Shown piece after piece: positions 8,053 to 16,834 of a stretch of 64,000 nucleotides of DNA (positions are counted from its first letter, which is position 1; each line of letters starts with the position of its first letter). The stretch is from positions 2,870,501 through 2,934,500 of the forward strand of contig NZ_CP145905.1 in assembly GCF_036894955.1 (NCBI RefSeq), given 5' to 3'. The position numbers and the translations under genes are program-made. The stretch comes from Paenibacillus sp. KS-LC4. GTDB taxonomy: Bacteria > Bacillota > Bacilli > Paenibacillales > Paenibacillaceae. The notes beneath the pieces were generated by a model. The model was not told the origin of the DNA and did no database searches. It was given only the letters and a program-made list of their open reading frames with translations.

Positions 8053-9378
8053 ATGACGACTATACTTATTCGCAACGCAACGATTATGACGATGAATGAA
8101 CGTGGCGATATTGTAACGGGAGATTTGCTCATTCGCGGCAAGCGTATTGCTCAAATTGGCGGGGAGATATCAGCTGATGGGGTGGAGCGAATCATTGAGG
8201 CTGATGGCAAAGTCATACTTCCCGGCTTCGTACAGACCCATATCCATTTATGCCAAACGTTATTTCGCGGTCGGGCAGATGATTTGGCTTTAATCGAGTG
8301 GCTGCGCGAGCGGATTTGGCCGCTAGAGGCGGCTCACAGCCCAGATTCGGTTTATTATTCCGCAATGCTCGGCATAGGTGAGCTGATCCGCAGCGGGACA
8401 ACAACGATTTTGGATATGGAAACGGTGCATCATACCGAGTCGGCATTCCAGGCGATATTAGAGAGCGGCATTCGTGCCATTTCCGGCAAGGTGATGATGG
8501 ACCACGGCACGGAAGTGCCGCTGGCGCTTCAGGAAAATACGCAGCAATCGTTGCAGCAAAGCGTGGATTTGCTTGAAAAATGGAATGGCGCAGGCGACGG
8601 CCGGATCCAATATGCTTTTTGTCCAAGGTTCGTTGTGTCTTGTACAGAGGAGCTGCTCATTGGAGTACGCGATTTATCTGCGCAATATAAGGTTAAGGTG
8701 CATACCCATGCTTCCGAAAATACCGGAGAGATCGCAATTGTCGAAGCGGAGCGAGGCAAGCGAAACGTCGTTTATTTGGATCATATCGGGCTGGCAAGGC
8801 CGAATTTGATTTTGGCGCACAGCATTTGGCTCGATGAGGAAGAGAAACGGATCATTAAGGAAAGAGGAGTGAAGGTCACCCATTGTCCCGGCTCCAATAT
8901 GAAGCTGGCATCCGGCATTGCGGAAATTCCCGAGCTGCTGCGCGAAGGTATTGATATTGGCATAGGAGCGGATGGAGCGGCATGCAACAACAATTTGGAT
9001 ATGTATCAGGAAATGCGGCTGACCGCCTTTATCCAGAAGGTGAAGCATGGCCCGACGGTCATGGATGCGCGCACCGTGCTGCGGATGGCGACGATGGGCG
9101 GTGCGAAGGTGCTCGGCATGGAGGATGACATTGGTAGCTTAGAGGAAGGCAAGCTGGCAGATTTGCAAATGCTTGATTTGGAGGATTTTCATGTGTATCC
9201 ATCCTATGATGCAGATTGGTTCTCGCGCGTGGTCTATGCGGCAACCCGTGGCGATGTGGATACTGTAATCATTGACGGACAAATCGTCATGGAGAAGCGC
9301 ATAATGAAGACAATTGACAAGCCGCTTGTGCTGCGAGAGGCTGATCGTTCTCTTCGTGGACTGCTGGCAAGGCTGTAG
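8053..9378 (+). CDS. Amidohydrolase-family aminopurine deaminase (TrzA/MtaD/guanine deaminase-like)
   Basis: A 441-residue zinc-dependent amidohydrolase. The metal-binding motif THIHL (residues about 59-63) sits in FVQTHIHLCQTLFRG, followed by HTHASE, AHSIWL, VTHCPGSNMKLASG and the catalytic aspartate motif GADGAACNNNLDM. The HxHxxQxxxRG opening is that of the SAH/MTA/5'-deoxyadenosine deaminase and TrzA group. Heading a xanthine dehydrogenase operon, guanine to xanthine deamination is the most natural role, but 5'-deoxyadenosine or another aminopurine substrate is possible. AAAGAGGG lies 7 bases before the ATG. pucA begins 65 bases downstream. Confidence 0.85.
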   Translation: MTTILIRNATIMTMNERGDIVTGDLLIRGKRIAQIGGEISADGVERIIEADGKVILPGFVQTHIHLCQTLFRGRADDLALIEWLRERIWPLEAAHSPDSVYYSAMLGIGELIRSGTTTILDMETVHHTESAFQAILESGIRAISGKVMMDHGTEVPLALQENTQQSLQQSVDLLEKWNGAGDGRIQYAFCPRFVVSCTEELLIGVRDLSAQYKVKVHTHASENTGEIAIVEAERGKRNVVYLDHIGLARPNLILAHSIWLDEEEKRIIKERGVKVTHCPGSNMKLASGIAEIPELLREGIDIGIGADGAACNNNLDMYQEMRLTAFIQKVKHGPTVMDARTVLRMATMGGAKVLGMEDDIGSLEEGKLADLQMLDLEDFHVYPSYDADWFSRVVYAATRGDVDTVIIDGQIVMEKRIMKTIDKPLVLREADRSLRGLLARL

Positions 9379-9443
9379 CGTATAAGCTGCAAGCCAGAAC
9401 TTCATTTCCTTATAACGTCATATATAAAAGGCGGTGGCTGCTT

Positions 9444-10559
9444 ATGGATATGCACGAAGTGCTAGAGTCAATTGCGACGCTTGAGCAGCCGGCCGCACTC
9501 GCAACGATAATACGGGTAGAGGGCCATGCTTACCGCAAGGAAGGAGCAGCGATGCTGCTAAGGCTGGATGGAACGAGGACGGGGAGTATTAGTCCCGGCT
9601 GTCTGGAGGCCGATTTGCAGGAGCGGGTTAGCCGCGTGTGCAGTGCCGAAGCTTTTGAAATTATCATCTATAATATGCAGCCGGAAGAGGACATCATGTG
9701 GGGCGATACTATCGGCTGCGGCGGCATCATCCATGTGCTGCTGGAGCCTGTAACGGCAGTATTCAGAGAAAAACTGCTGACGGCCAGAAGCAGGCTACGG
9801 GCGGGAACGACCATATTTTTGAATCGAAGCTGGTTGAGTATTGGGGATAGCATCTGCTACAAATTGGAGCCTGCGGCAGCAGCCAGCCTTTCTCGAAATA
9901 GAGGGAAGGGTGGGGCTAATAAGCAAGGAGAGGCTGGGACATTTTCGGTGAAGCTGGAGCCGCGTTCACGAGCCATTGTATTTGGCGCTGGGCCGGATGC
10001 AGAGGCACTTTGCACAATGCTTCCAAGCTGCGGATTTGATGTGATTGCAGCGGATTGGCATATGCAGATTAGCTCTGAAAATCGGATTCACCCCTGTGGC
10101 AGCGTTGTGAGGGTGACGGGTAAGCCTGATGAGCTTGCCTCGAAGCTGCAATTTAATAGAACGGACTATTTCGTCGTATGCAGCCATCAGCTCCACTATG
10201 ATCATCAACTGATTCAGCTGGCACTGGCAGCGCAAGCTATTTATATCGGAGTCATGGGCTCTCGCAAACGAATAAAGCAACTATTTGGTGAAGGGAAGCT
10301 TCCTGAAAATGTTTATGCTCCGATCGGACTTTCGATAGATGCAGATGGAGCATACGAAATTGCGTTAAGTATCGCTTCCGAGCTCGTGCAAGTAAGGGCT
10401 GCGCAGCGTGCGAAGGATAAGGGGGAGACTGGCGATGCAGGTGTCAGGTATTTACTTGGCGGCGGGCCTCAGCAGCCGGATGAAGCAGCCGAAGCTGCGG
10501 CTTCCTTTGTCGCCGGGAGCTATGCTTGGCAGTCAGGCGCTTCATGCGCTATTAAATAG
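9444..10559 (+). CDS. pucA: XdhC-family xanthine dehydrogenase maturation protein PucA
   Basis: A 371-residue protein of the XdhC/CoxI family that binds molybdenum cofactor and helps load it into xanthine dehydrogenase. The N-terminal part has the family cysteine motif GDTIGCGGIIHVLLEP (about residues 89-104). The C-terminal Rossmann-type domain has VFGAGPDAEALCTML (about 181-195) and YIGVMGSRKRI (about 267-277). The gene order pucA-B-C-D-E equals that of Bacillus subtilis. The last 41 or so codons lie inside the start of pucB in another frame. Family members commonly end around AELIAVR, so this tail may be an acquired extension. Confidence 0.87.
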   Translation: MDMHEVLESIATLEQPAALATIIRVEGHAYRKEGAAMLLRLDGTRTGSISPGCLEADLQERVSRVCSAEAFEIIIYNMQPEEDIMWGDTIGCGGIIHVLLEPVTAVFREKLLTARSRLRAGTTIFLNRSWLSIGDSICYKLEPAAAASLSRNRGKGGANKQGEAGTFSVKLEPRSRAIVFGAGPDAEALCTMLPSCGFDVIAADWHMQISSENRIHPCGSVVRVTGKPDELASKLQFNRTDYFVVCSHQLHYDHQLIQLALAAQAIYIGVMGSRKRIKQLFGEGKLPENVYAPIGLSIDADGAYEIALSIASELVQVRAAQRAKDKGETGDAGVRYLLGGGPQQPDEAAEAAASFVAGSYAWQSGASCAIK

Positions 10560-11091
10560 TGCCATCAAAAGCTGGATTGTCGTTCATCGCACTAACGATG
10601 AACTGGAGTGGCTAGACACTCCTGAGCTGGAGCGGGCTTGCACCGCAGCACAGCTGCACAAGCGAGAAATCTCTTTGGCGGCACGGGGAATGTCCTATTC
10701 GCTGAACAGCGGATTTGAGGCGCTGCTTGCTCTACATCCACATACGGATGCCGTCCTTATTGCGTTAGCTGACCAGCCTTTTGTGACGGCATCAATGGCA
10801 GCGCGTTTAATTGAGGCGCTGGAGCAGGATTCTGCGCTTGATTACGCAGCCTTCAGCGACGGAGCGGCGACGATGCCTCCAGCGCTGCTGCGAGCAACGA
10901 TGTTTTCCGCTTTGGAGGAGCTGGAGGGTGATCAAGGAGCAAGACGGGTCTTTGCAACAGGTAAGTATAAGGGGAAAATACTCGATTTAAACGGTGAGCC
11001 TGACTTTGCGCTTCATGATGTAGACGATGAGGAGAGCTTGCTGGCTGCTATTGATTTTTGGAACAGGAGGGAGAGCAATGGCCATGAATGA
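10435..11091 (+). CDS. pucB: Molybdenum cofactor cytidylyltransferase-like protein PucB
   Basis: A 218-residue nucleotidyltransferase of the MobA/MocA type, expected to add CMP to molybdopterin so that the dinucleotide cofactor fits xanthine dehydrogenase. It has the nucleotide-binding loop LAAGLSSRMKQPK (about residues 7-19) and the metal-binding motif LADQPF. The ATG at 10435 follows AAGGGGGAG and places the loop right at the N-terminus as in the family. This start overlaps the end of pucA by 125 bases. It overlaps pucC by 14 bases. Whether it makes MCD specifically is inferred from context. Confidence 0.85.
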   Translation: MQVSGIYLAAGLSSRMKQPKLRLPLSPGAMLGSQALHALLNSAIKSWIVVHRTNDELEWLDTPELERACTAAQLHKREISLAARGMSYSLNSGFEALLALHPHTDAVLIALADQPFVTASMAARLIEALEQDSALDYAAFSDGAATMPPALLRATMFSALEELEGDQGARRVFATGKYKGKILDLNGEPDFALHDVDDEESLLAAIDFWNRRESNGHE

Positions 11092-11998
11092 ACAAACGAA
11101 GCCGGAGTCTCCCGTCATATGGCAGCCAGGTGATGCTGCGGAAGCCTGTGCGCTCAAGGCGCAGCTTGGCGAGGAGGGCATTTTTGTTGCAGGCGGTACG
11201 CTGCTTCGTACGTGGTGGGAAGCGGGAACTGCCCGTATGCCTGGCCATTTAATTGATATAAGCGGATTAGCTGCCATGCAGCAGTCGATTTCGCTTGTTA
11301 CAAGCAGCAGCCATCGGCAAAATTATCAGATCGGAGCTGCGGCGCTGCTGTCAGAGGTCAGAAATGATTCCTATATAAAGACTCATTATTCGCTGCTTAC
11401 AACCTCGATGAAAAATATCGCTGCCCCATCCATACGGAACCTGGCCACGATAGGAGGCAATGTTCTCTCTCGGGTAGGAGACGTGCTTCCAGCGCTGCTT
11501 GCATATGAGGCGGTGCTCCTCTGGCATGATGGGCAAGGAGAATTTCAAATTTCGCTTGCACAATGGTTATTGGAAGCCCAGGCAACTGCCGCGTGGCAAA
11601 ATCTTCTGCTGCTCGCCATTATATTACCGCCAGTCGATTTAACGGAACAGAAGGGGTACAGCAGAGTGGACGTCTATCACAAGGTAGGCCGCCGCGAAGT
11701 GTTCACGCCGTCGATAGCAACTGTCGCCATAAGCGCTCTTGTAAGCTCCGAGCAGCATATCGCGGATGTACGCTTAGCAGCTGGCGGTGGACAGACGGCG
11801 CCAAAGCGGCTTGAGCATACAGAACGGCTGCTTAAGGACGGCATGCTTGACCGTTCTCTGCTCCATGCTTGTTATGCGTCGGTCATGGAGCATTTTCATC
11901 CATCAGGCGACTTGTTCGCTTCGGAAAGCTATCGTAAGAAGATCGTTGCCAACCTGATTGTGTCGGAGCTGTGGAAAGTGATGCAGCCCAAATCATAA
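11078..11998 (+). CDS. pucC: Xanthine dehydrogenase FAD-binding subunit PucC
   Basis: A 306-residue CO-dehydrogenase-type flavoprotein subunit carrying FAD, which passes electrons from the iron-sulfur subunit to NAD or another acceptor. FAD-binding motifs are VAGGTLLRTWWEAG (about residues 31-44, in place of the usual AGGTDL) and NLATIGGNVLSRVGDVLPALLA (split as NLATIGGNVLS and RVGDVLPALLA). LAAGGGQTAPKRL near the C-terminal domain is also family typical. The ATG at 11078 has CAGGAGGG just upstream and overlaps the pucB stop, indicating coupling. Confidence 0.9.
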   Translation: MAMNEQTKPESPVIWQPGDAAEACALKAQLGEEGIFVAGGTLLRTWWEAGTARMPGHLIDISGLAAMQQSISLVTSSSHRQNYQIGAAALLSEVRNDSYIKTHYSLLTTSMKNIAAPSIRNLATIGGNVLSRVGDVLPALLAYEAVLLWHDGQGEFQISLAQWLLEAQATAAWQNLLLLAIILPPVDLTEQKGYSRVDVYHKVGRREVFTPSIATVAISALVSSEQHIADVRLAAGGGQTAPKRLEHTERLLKDGMLDRSLLHACYASVMEHFHPSGDLFASESYRKKIVANLIVSELWKVMQPKS

Positions 11999-12040
11999 TA
12001 AGCTCGCTAGCTTAGCATTTATAGAGGAGGGGTGATAGCG

Positions 12041-14329
12041 ATGCTGTTGAAACGTGAATCAAGCGGCAAACGGTGGCGAATCAGGCCGGATGGGCTGGAG
12101 AAGGTAACGGGCAGCCTTGCTTATTTGACGGATATGTCGGCAGCGGGCATGCTTTATGGCCGGGTTCTGCGCAGTCCTCATCCTCATGCTCTTATTCTCC
12201 GCATTTGCACGGAGAAGGCTCGGCAGCTTGAAGGCGTTCATGCCGTGCTGACCCATCTCGATGTGCCCGGTTTAAACCGCTATGGCATTGCCCATCAGGA
12301 TCAGCCAGTTTTTTGTGAAAATAAAGTTCGGTATGTCGGCGATGCGGTGGCGGCTGTAGCCGCAGAGACGGCTGAGCTAGCCGAATTGGCTCTTACTCTC
12401 ATTGAGGTTGATTATGAGCTGCTGCCGATCGTTGACGATGCCGAGCGGGCGCTTTTGCAGGATGCGCCGCTGCTTCATCCGCAGGGCAATATTCTTCACC
12501 ACAGCCAATTTCATAGAGGACAGCTAGGCAGCGGGTTCTCCGCCTGTGCCCATATTGTAGAGGATACTTATTTTACGCCGAGGCAAATGCACACCTATAT
12601 GGAAACCGAAGGCGGCTTGTTTGTGCCACAGGAGGATGGGCGGTTGACAGTATATTCGCCTACTCAGCATGGGTTTATGGATCGTCTGCAATTATCGCGA
12701 ATTACCGCGATGAAGCAGGAGCGAATCCGCATCGTCTCAAGCCCCATTGGCGGCTCCTTCGGCGGCAAGGATGAATTGAATGTGCAGCCTTATGGCGCGC
12801 TGCTTGCGCTCAAAACAAATCGCCCCGTCAAGCTGCATCATTCCAGATGGGAGTCGGTTCGAGCGGGGCTCAAACGTCATCCGATGAAAATTTCGATGAA
12901 AACCGGTACAGATGCCAGCGGCCGCCTGCTTGCACATCAAGTGCGAATTATCGCCGATACTGGCGCGTACGCCACGCTGGGGGCGGAGGTGCTTAACTTT
13001 ACCGTTGAGCATGTACTTGGACCATACCGCTACGAGCATGTAGAGGTAGACGGTTATTCCGTTTATACGAACAACGGAATGTCTGGGGAGTTCCGCGGCT
13101 TTGGCGGAAATCAGGCGATTTTTGCACTAGAAGGGCAGCTTGATCGGCTTGCAGAGAAGCTGGGCATGGACCCTTGGGAGCTGCGGCGAATGAATATGCG
13201 CATGCCTGATGATCCGGGGCCGTTCGGTCAGCCGATCGTCGTAACCGAAGGCGCCATGCAGGTGTGGAATGCAGCTGAAGCCAGCGACTTGTGGCAGGAA
13301 AGAGGGGCGCCGAATCGAGAAGAGGAGCGCGAGCCATGGCTTAAAGTAGGTATTGGGTCAGCCTTCACCATGCACGGCGGCGGGCTTGGCGTAGGTATTC
13401 CCGATCCGGCAGGCGGCAGGCTCTCGCTGGCTGCCGATGGTCGAATCGAAGCGATATTCGGCTACGAGGAGTTTGGGCAAGGCTTGCTTGCTACGCTGGA
13501 GCTAATGCTGATTGAGCAATTCGGATTGGCTGCATCCGATATAAGGATGATTATTGGGGATACCGATCTGGTTCCAGACAGCGGCTCTACGACTGCTTCA
13601 AGAGCGACCAGCATGATGTGGAAGACGCTGCAAAATCTGAAGCTGCCGTTTACCTCGCAATTGCTGGAGCGGGCTGCGGAGCTGCTTGGAATATCAGTCG
13701 ATAAGCTCGCAATGGGAGCAGGAGGCATTTATGAAACCGCAGGCAATACCTTGCTGCTGAGCTATAAGGAGCTGGCTGAGGCAGAAGGGGAGCGGATAAG
13801 CTGCTCTACCTCCTTTCTGTTCCCGACATCAGATACCTCGCGAACAGGAGCCCATTTTTTATATACGTATGCTGCGGTTGTTGTAAAGGTTGAGATTAAT
13901 CAACTGACAGGTCGAGTGAGAGTGCTTGACCAATATCATGCGGTAGCGGCAGGTCCTGTCATGAACCCGCAAGGCTTTCTTGGTCAGATTGAGGGCGGCA
14001 GCAGCATGGCGCTTGGATTTACGCTTACGGAGGATGCGCTCATGCAGCAGGGACAATATATGACGAAAAATTTGGATACCTATTTAGTTCCAACGATTGT
14101 GGAGCATCGCGGTGCGGTCACCGTTGAGCCGATTGAGCATTTGCCGCAAGGAGATAGCTACGGCCCGCGCGGCATCGGTGAAGTAGGCTCGGTTACGCTT
14201 GCTCCGGCTATCGCGGCTGCCATTCATCAGGCGGTGGGCATTCGCGTGACGAAGCTGCCGATTGAGCCGGAGCTGCTGCAAAATGATTGTGCTTTTGCTT
14301 TTGCTGAAGAGGCGGTGAGCAAGCGATGA
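12041..14329 (+). CDS. pucD: Xanthine dehydrogenase molybdopterin-binding subunit PucD
   Basis: A catalytic subunit of 762 residues that hydroxylates hypoxanthine and xanthine to urate. Visible family motifs are GSFGGKDE (cofactor-binding glycine loop), the RGFG motif in GEFRGFGGNQA followed by QLDRLAEKLGMDPWELR, and the C-terminal IGEVGSVTLAPAIAAA containing the conserved active-site glutamate. Both aldehyde-oxidase/xanthine-dehydrogenase domains (a/b hammerhead, then molybdopterin-binding) are complete. The ATG at 12041 lies 10 bases after AGGAGG; a GTG at 12032 sits almost on the ribosome binding site and is less likely. The stop overlaps pucE by 4 bases. Confidence 0.92.
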   Translation: MLLKRESSGKRWRIRPDGLEKVTGSLAYLTDMSAAGMLYGRVLRSPHPHALILRICTEKARQLEGVHAVLTHLDVPGLNRYGIAHQDQPVFCENKVRYVGDAVAAVAAETAELAELALTLIEVDYELLPIVDDAERALLQDAPLLHPQGNILHHSQFHRGQLGSGFSACAHIVEDTYFTPRQMHTYMETEGGLFVPQEDGRLTVYSPTQHGFMDRLQLSRITAMKQERIRIVSSPIGGSFGGKDELNVQPYGALLALKTNRPVKLHHSRWESVRAGLKRHPMKISMKTGTDASGRLLAHQVRIIADTGAYATLGAEVLNFTVEHVLGPYRYEHVEVDGYSVYTNNGMSGEFRGFGGNQAIFALEGQLDRLAEKLGMDPWELRRMNMRMPDDPGPFGQPIVVTEGAMQVWNAAEASDLWQERGAPNREEEREPWLKVGIGSAFTMHGGGLGVGIPDPAGGRLSLAADGRIEAIFGYEEFGQGLLATLELMLIEQFGLAASDIRMIIGDTDLVPDSGSTTASRATSMMWKTLQNLKLPFTSQLLERAAELLGISVDKLAMGAGGIYETAGNTLLLSYKELAEAEGERISCSTSFLFPTSDTSRTGAHFLYTYAAVVVKVEINQLTGRVRVLDQYHAVAAGPVMNPQGFLGQIEGGSSMALGFTLTEDALMQQGQYMTKNLDTYLVPTIVEHRGAVTVEPIEHLPQGDSYGPRGIGEVGSVTLAPAIAAAIHQAVGIRVTKLPIEPELLQNDCAFAFAEEAVSKR

Positions 14330-14844
14330 GCAAGCATGAAATGCTGGGAGCTCCGCGAGGCGCAAAGCAGCGGGAGCTGGCCTGCACCATTAATGGCGAG
14401 GATATGAAGCTTGAAGTGAACGGTGCAAAAAGGCTGCTGTCCGTGCTGCGGGATGATTTAGCGCTTACGGGAACGAAGCGTTCCTGTGAAATTGGACGCT
14501 GCGGCGCCTGCATGGTGCTGGTCGATGGCAAGCCGATTAACGCTTGCTTAACGATGGCCTACCAATGTGCGGGCAAGCAAATTACGACAATTGAAGGCAT
14601 TGGTGCGGCTGATGGAGGCATCGAGCCCATACAGCGCGCTTTTCTCGAAGAGGGAGGCTTTCAATGCGGCTATTGCACGCCAGGCATGATTATTTCGGTT
14701 AAGGCTCTGCTGGATCGAAGCCCTGACCCAAGCGAAGAAGAAGTGGAAGAAGCGCTATCAGGCAATATTTGTCGCTGCACCGGCTACGGAGGCATTAAAC
14801 GGGCCGTCCAGCGGGCGATTGAGTGGAGGAGGGAAGCACCGTGA
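14326..14844 (+). CDS. pucE: Xanthine dehydrogenase iron-sulfur subunit PucE
   Basis: A 172-residue two-cluster [2Fe-2S] subunit that takes electrons from the molybdenum centre. The plant-ferredoxin-type cluster is bound by CEIGRCGAC plus a later Cys in INAC. The second cluster is bound by CGYCTPGM and CRCTGYGG in the helical domain. The order of subunits (FAD, Mo, FeS) and all spacings match B. subtilis pucCDE. It starts within the pucD stop (ATGA) and its own stop overlaps the uraD GTG start. The N-terminal extension of about 15 residues is slightly long for the family. Confidence 0.93.
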   Translation: MSKHEMLGAPRGAKQRELACTINGEDMKLEVNGAKRLLSVLRDDLALTGTKRSCEIGRCGACMVLVDGKPINACLTMAYQCAGKQITTIEGIGAADGGIEPIQRAFLEEGGFQCGYCTPGMIISVKALLDRSPDPSEEEVEEALSGNICRCTGYGGIKRAVQRAIEWRREAP

Positions 14845-15335
14845 AATTGGATTTGCTAAATACGATGAGCCGTGAGGCATTTACGAAAGCGCTTGGCGCT
14901 ATTTTTGAACATTCGCCTTGGGTGGCGGAACTGGCATGGGAGAATAAGCCCTTCGGCTCGGTTGAACAGCTGCATGAGAGCATGGTAAATGCGGCATATA
15001 CGGCGGGAGAGGAGCGGGTGCTTGTGCTGATTCGCGAGCATCCCGATCTGGCAACTCGAATCAGCATTGGCGAATATTCCACCAGAGAGCAGCAGGGGGC
15101 AGGACTTAGCCAATTGACGCCTGAGGAGTATGAGCAGTTTGCAGCGATGAACCGCCAGTATACGGAGAAGTTTGGCTTTCCATTTATATTGGCGGTGCGT
15201 GGCAAAAGCAAAGCGGACATCAAGGAAGCGATGGCGTCGCGCATCGACAACAGCCTTCAGGAGGAGCTAGAGGAGGCAAAATGGCAAATTGCCCGTATCA
15301 CTTTTTTGCGCCTTAACGATTTAATAGAGCAGTAG
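14841..15335 (+). CDS. uraD: OHCU decarboxylase (UraD)
   Basis: A 164-residue 2-oxo-4-hydroxy-4-carboxy-5-ureidoimidazoline decarboxylase, the last step from urate to S-allantoin. The catalytic histidine lies in REHPDLA, followed by the family motif STREQQGAGL and the aromatic FGFPFILAVRGK. The GTG at 14841 has GGAGGAGGG seven bases upstream and overlaps the pucE TGA (GTGA). In B. subtilis this activity is the N-terminal half of PucL; here it is a separate gene 51 bases before uricase. Confidence 0.9.
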   Translation: MKLDLLNTMSREAFTKALGAIFEHSPWVAELAWENKPFGSVEQLHESMVNAAYTAGEERVLVLIREHPDLATRISIGEYSTREQQGAGLSQLTPEEYEQFAAMNRQYTEKFGFPFILAVRGKSKADIKEAMASRIDNSLQEELEEAKWQIARITFLRLNDLIEQ

Positions 15336-15386
15336 AACGTACAAGTTTATACCAAAATGGATATAGAACAAAGGGAGAGGGTAATT

Positions 15387-16355
15387 ATGTTGAAGCTTCG
15401 CAGCGGACGTACACTTTATTATGGCAAAGGGGATGTACTGACTTACCGCACCTATGCCGCTCCACTGGCGGTGAAGTCTATTCCAGAATCGGCTTTTACT
15501 GGCGATACGAACGTGATTTTTGCCCATAATATTACATTTGCAGTAAGTGGCGAGACGCTGCTAACCTCTTTCTCCAAAGGAGACAATACGCAGGTCGTAG
15601 CGACGGATTCAATGAAAAATTTTATTTTACGGCAAACGGCCGACTTTGAGGGGAGCACGACAGAAGGGCTGCTGGCGTTCATCAGCAAGCAATTTCTTAG
15701 CCGTTATCCGCATATTGATGCAATTGAGCTGAGTGCAGACCGCATTCCATTCCATACGCTTGAAGTGGCAGATGGCAGTGACGGACTCGTGGATAGCTCG
15801 CTTGTATACCGCCGTTCCCATAATGATCATGCGAGCGCTTCGATGAAGCTCGTCCGTGACGGCGAAGAGGGAGCAGGCGTTATAGTGGAGCATGAGTGCG
15901 CCATTACAGATTTGCAGCTTATTAAAGTTAGCGGCAGCTCTTTCTATGGGTTTGTTCGCGACGAATATACGACACTGCCAGAGAGCTATGATCGGCCATT
16001 ATTTATTTTTCTAAATATATTTTGGACCTATGGAAATATTGAGCTTGCCGTAGAAGCGGGCTCAGGGCAATACGTAGCAGCCGAGCATATTCGGGATATT
16101 ACTCATAATGTGTTTCACGAATATAAAACCCCATCCATTCAATATTTAATTTATCAAGTCGGCTTGCGTATTTTGACCCGCTTTCCGCAATTGGCGGAGG
16201 TGCGGTTTGAATCGAATAACCGGACTTGGGAAACGGTAGTTGACCATACGGAGGACGATGCAGCTGCTGTCTACACAGAACCGCGCCCGCCATTTGGCTT
16301 CCAAGGCTTTACGCTTACCCGCGAGGATTTGGCAAATGAGGAAGCATCCTCATGA
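15387..16355 (+). CDS. pucL: Urate oxidase (uricase) PucL
   Basis: A cofactor-free oxidase of 322 residues that converts urate to 5-hydroxyisourate. It has the tandem T-fold layout. YYGKGDVLTYR holds the N-terminal catalytic lysine, VVATDSMKNFI the Thr-Asp pair, ITDLQLIKVSGSSFYGF a substrate-binding stretch, and later THNVFHEYKTPSIQYLIY the second-half motif. The ATG at 15387 follows AAGGGAGAGG. An ATG at 15357 is weaker. It ends in an ATGA overlap with pucM. Confidence 0.92.
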   Translation: MLKLRSGRTLYYGKGDVLTYRTYAAPLAVKSIPESAFTGDTNVIFAHNITFAVSGETLLTSFSKGDNTQVVATDSMKNFILRQTADFEGSTTEGLLAFISKQFLSRYPHIDAIELSADRIPFHTLEVADGSDGLVDSSLVYRRSHNDHASASMKLVRDGEEGAGVIVEHECAITDLQLIKVSGSSFYGFVRDEYTTLPESYDRPLFIFLNIFWTYGNIELAVEAGSGQYVAAEHIRDITHNVFHEYKTPSIQYLIYQVGLRILTRFPQLAEVRFESNNRTWETVVDHTEDDAAAVYTEPRPPFGFQGFTLTREDLANEEASS

Positions 16356-16723
16356 GCGGCAAAATAACGACGCATGTGCTCGACATTTCCACGGGAAAGG
16401 CAGCCGCAGGGATGGAGCTGGAGCTGTGGCAGCTGTGTGAGGAAACGGGGGAACGGAGGCTGCTTCAAACGGCTGCGACGAATGGAGACGGACGACTGGA
16501 TGCTCCTCTGCTTGCTGGCGAGGATATGAAGCCGGGTGTTTATGAGCTTGTGTTTGATGCAGGCAGCTTTTTGTCACGCGATCGTGGCATGGCGCAGCTA
16601 TCGTCGATTGAATTTATTTTTCAGCACATACCGATTCGGTTTCGCGTTAACGATGCGCAGGCGCATTATCATATTCCGCTGCTTGTTGCGCCGGGCGGCT
16701 ACAGCACTTATCGCGGTACTTAG
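16352..16723 (+). CDS. pucM: 5-hydroxyisourate hydrolase (transthyretin-like) PucM
   Basis: A 123-residue transthyretin-related enzyme that hydrolyses 5-hydroxyisourate to OHCU. It has the N-terminal THVLD motif (residues about 7-11), the arginine-bearing IPIRFRV, the histidine in AHYHIPLLVAPGGYSTY and a C-terminal YRGT where the family usually has YRGS. Translation is coupled to uricase by ATGA. Uricase, PucM and UraD together give a complete urate to S-allantoin route. Confidence 0.92.
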   Translation: MSGKITTHVLDISTGKAAAGMELELWQLCEETGERRLLQTAATNGDGRLDAPLLAGEDMKPGVYELVFDAGSFLSRDRGMAQLSSIEFIFQHIPIRFRVNDAQAHYHIPLLVAPGGYSTYRGT

Positions 16724-16834
16724 CAGCTGCGACGAAATAGAAATGAGCGGCACTTTCACTTTATGTCGCCGTAGTTCCTTAGAGCAGTGAGGTAAACAGA
16801 TAGGCGTGACTGATGGGGAAAAGGGTGGATAGGG

